From Janthinobacterium sp. TB1-E2 (GTDB lineage Bacteria > Pseudomonadota > Gammaproteobacteria > Burkholderiales > Burkholderiaceae_D), in the NCBI RefSeq assembly GCF_036885605.1, contig NZ_CP142523.1, positions 806,001-870,000 on the forward strand: 64,000 nucleotides of DNA, read 5' to 3'. This document shows positions 63,229-64,000 of this stretch, piece after piece. The notes under the pieces were generated by a model that was not told the DNA's origin, did no database searches, and saw only the letters and a list, made by a program, of their open reading frames with translations. Made by a program: the position numbers and the translations under genes. The stretch's first letter is position 1. Each line of letters starts with the position of its first letter.

Positions 63229-63591
63229 ATGAATCTCACCATCAGCGGACATCATCTCGAAGTGACACCAGCCATCCGTGAATACGTACAAACGAAGCTG
63301 GAACGCGTGAAACGTCATTTCGATCAAGTTATCGATATCGCCGTGATTCTGACCGTGGATAACCTCAAAGAGAAAGAAAAACGTCAAAAGGCCGAAGTCA
63401 ACCTGCGTTTAAGTGGCAAAACCGTCTACGTGGAAAGCCTGGCACAAGACCTGTATGCCGCGATCGATGCCCTGATCGACAAGCTCGATAGGCAAGTGAT
63501 GAAATACAAAACCAAAGTGCAAGGGCACGGTAAAGAGGCGATCAAGCATCTGCCAGACAACTCCGAGGAAGACGCCGTCGTCGCCGTTTAA
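63229..63591 (+). CDS. hpf: Ribosome hibernation-promoting factor HPF (YhbH)
   Basis: Binds the 30S decoding centre and stabilises idle ribosomes. The 120-residue product from ATG 63229 (AGGAG five bases upstream) begins [19 protein letters not shown] and has the beta-alpha-beta-beta-beta-alpha fold of the short HPF class, with a 20-residue acidic tail. It follows rpoN as in most proteobacteria. Confidence 0.95.
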   Translation: MNLTISGHHLEVTPAIREYVQTKLERVKRHFDQVIDIAVILTVDNLKEKEKRQKAEVNLRLSGKTVYVESLAQDLYAAIDALIDKLDRQVMKYKTKVQGHGKEAIKHLPDNSEEDAVVAV

Positions 63592-63622
63592 GGCCACCCG
63601 CTTCCAGCAGTTGTGATCAACT

Positions 63623-63647
63623 AAGGGCGCACATTGCGCCCTTTTTT
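63623..63647 (+). terminator. Terminator after hpf
   Basis: AAGGGCGC and GCGCCCTT pair around ACATT, running into a run of six Ts. It ends the LPS export-rpoN-hpf operon. Confidence 0.93.
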
Positions 63648-63724
63648 GCGCCTGGACCTTTTGAACGCAATGTTCCCCGCGCAGGCGCTAGAATGTTTGT
63701 ACTTTTACTTTTTTCACGCCTGCC

Positions 63725-64000
63725 ATGAGCGACTTCGTCCAGACCTCCATCCGCAACCGCACGGGCCATATCGTGCTCGACCGTCCGAAAGCCTTGAATT
63801 CCCTGTCGCTGGAGATGGTGCGCGCCCTGAGCGCTGCCCTGCTGGCCTGGCGCGACGATCCGCAGGTGGACGCCGTCGTGATCCGCTCGAGCAGCGAAAA
63901 AGCCCTGTGTGCCGGCGGCGACATCCGTTTCTTCTACGATGCGGGCCTGGCCACGCCGCAAGGCGGCAGCGCCTTGCTGGAAGATTTCTTTACGGAAGAA
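63725..64000 (+). CDS. Enoyl-CoA hydratase/isomerase family protein (partial), probably 3-hydroxyisobutyryl-CoA hydrolase-like
   Basis: Only the first 92 residues lie in the window. They show the crotonase fold start: a short strand region, LDRPKALNSLSLEMVRAL, DPQVDAVVIRSSSEKALCAGGDIRFFYDAG. The RFFYDAG stretch after AGGDI is typical of the 3-hydroxyisobutyryl-CoA hydrolase branch, which works in valine breakdown. No strong Shine-Dalgarno is seen. The window ends at 64000, so the remaining domain and exact function cannot be settled. Confidence 0.78.
   Translation, partial: MSDFVQTSIRNRTGHIVLDRPKALNSLSLEMVRALSAALLAWRDDPQVDAVVIRSSSEKALCAGGDIRFFYDAGLATPQGGSALLEDFFTEE

Overview
The window is a GC-rich chromosomal segment, densely coding on both strands. 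Gene content and order point to a betaproteobacterium of the Oxalobacteraceae, most like Janthinobacterium or a near relative. The order engB | cytochrome c4 - resB - ccsB is typical of Burkholderiales, as are the lptCAB-rpoN-hpf run and the mrcA | pil | aroK-aroB neighbourhood. The genus is an inference from gene order; no marker gene was compared. Almost everything is chromosomal housekeeping. I see no integrase, transposase, phage gene or CRISPR array. No stretch over 300 bases lacks a gene; the longest is about 285 bases between mrcA and pilM.

Layout. 1-7.2 kb: engB (partial), cytochrome c4, system II cytochrome c maturation (resB, ccsB), the periplasmic methionine sulfoxide reductase pair msrP-msrQ, a small LptM-like lipoprotein and frataxin cyaY. 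7.2-18.7 kb: mrcA (PBP1A) diverging from a type IV pilus/DNA-uptake alignment operon of unusual form. PilM is internally shortened, PilN is ordinary, PilO and PilP are fused into one protein, and PilQ has no AMIN domains. A large Ig-repeat lipoprotein, a fused AroK-AroB enzyme and dgt follow. 18.7-26.4 kb: a tetrathionate reductase module (ttrBCA), with two near-identical palindromic repeats at its ends, faces the convergent sensor and regulator genes ttrS-ttrR. 26.4-30.3 kb: mutY, a dynamin-like GTPase and mutM run in the same direction as ttrSR and may share their transcript. 30.5-39.9 kb: TPR protein, lolB, ispE, tRNA-Gln, prs, rplY, pth, a serine hydrolase, a DUF2975/HTH pair and ychF.

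40-51.4 kb is an iron-siderophore locus. It has a Fur-box-controlled FecI-type sigma factor, a FecR anti-sigma factor, two ABC-exporter-fold transporters of the IrtAB/YbtPQ kind, a complete CeuBCDE/FatBCDE-type ferric-siderophore importer and a TonB-dependent transducer with an N-terminal signalling domain. An almost identical 41-bp sequence lies upstream of both the transporter operon and the receptor and is the best candidate for the sigma factor's target promoter. 51.4-64 kb: a MipA/OmpV outer-membrane protein with a small lipoprotein, a type II asparaginase, a MOSC protein, a diguanylate cyclase, a Kef-type antiporter, the Kdo/LPS export operon kdsD-kdsC-lptC-lptA-lptB-rpoN-hpf, and the start of an enoyl-CoA hydratase/isomerase-family gene cut by the window edge.

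The strongest leads are the compacted pil operon with its attached Ig lipoprotein, the duplicated ECF promoter in the iron locus, the repeat-bounded ttr operon, and the grouping of the two GO-system glycosylase genes with a dynamin-like GTPase and the tetrathionate sensor.
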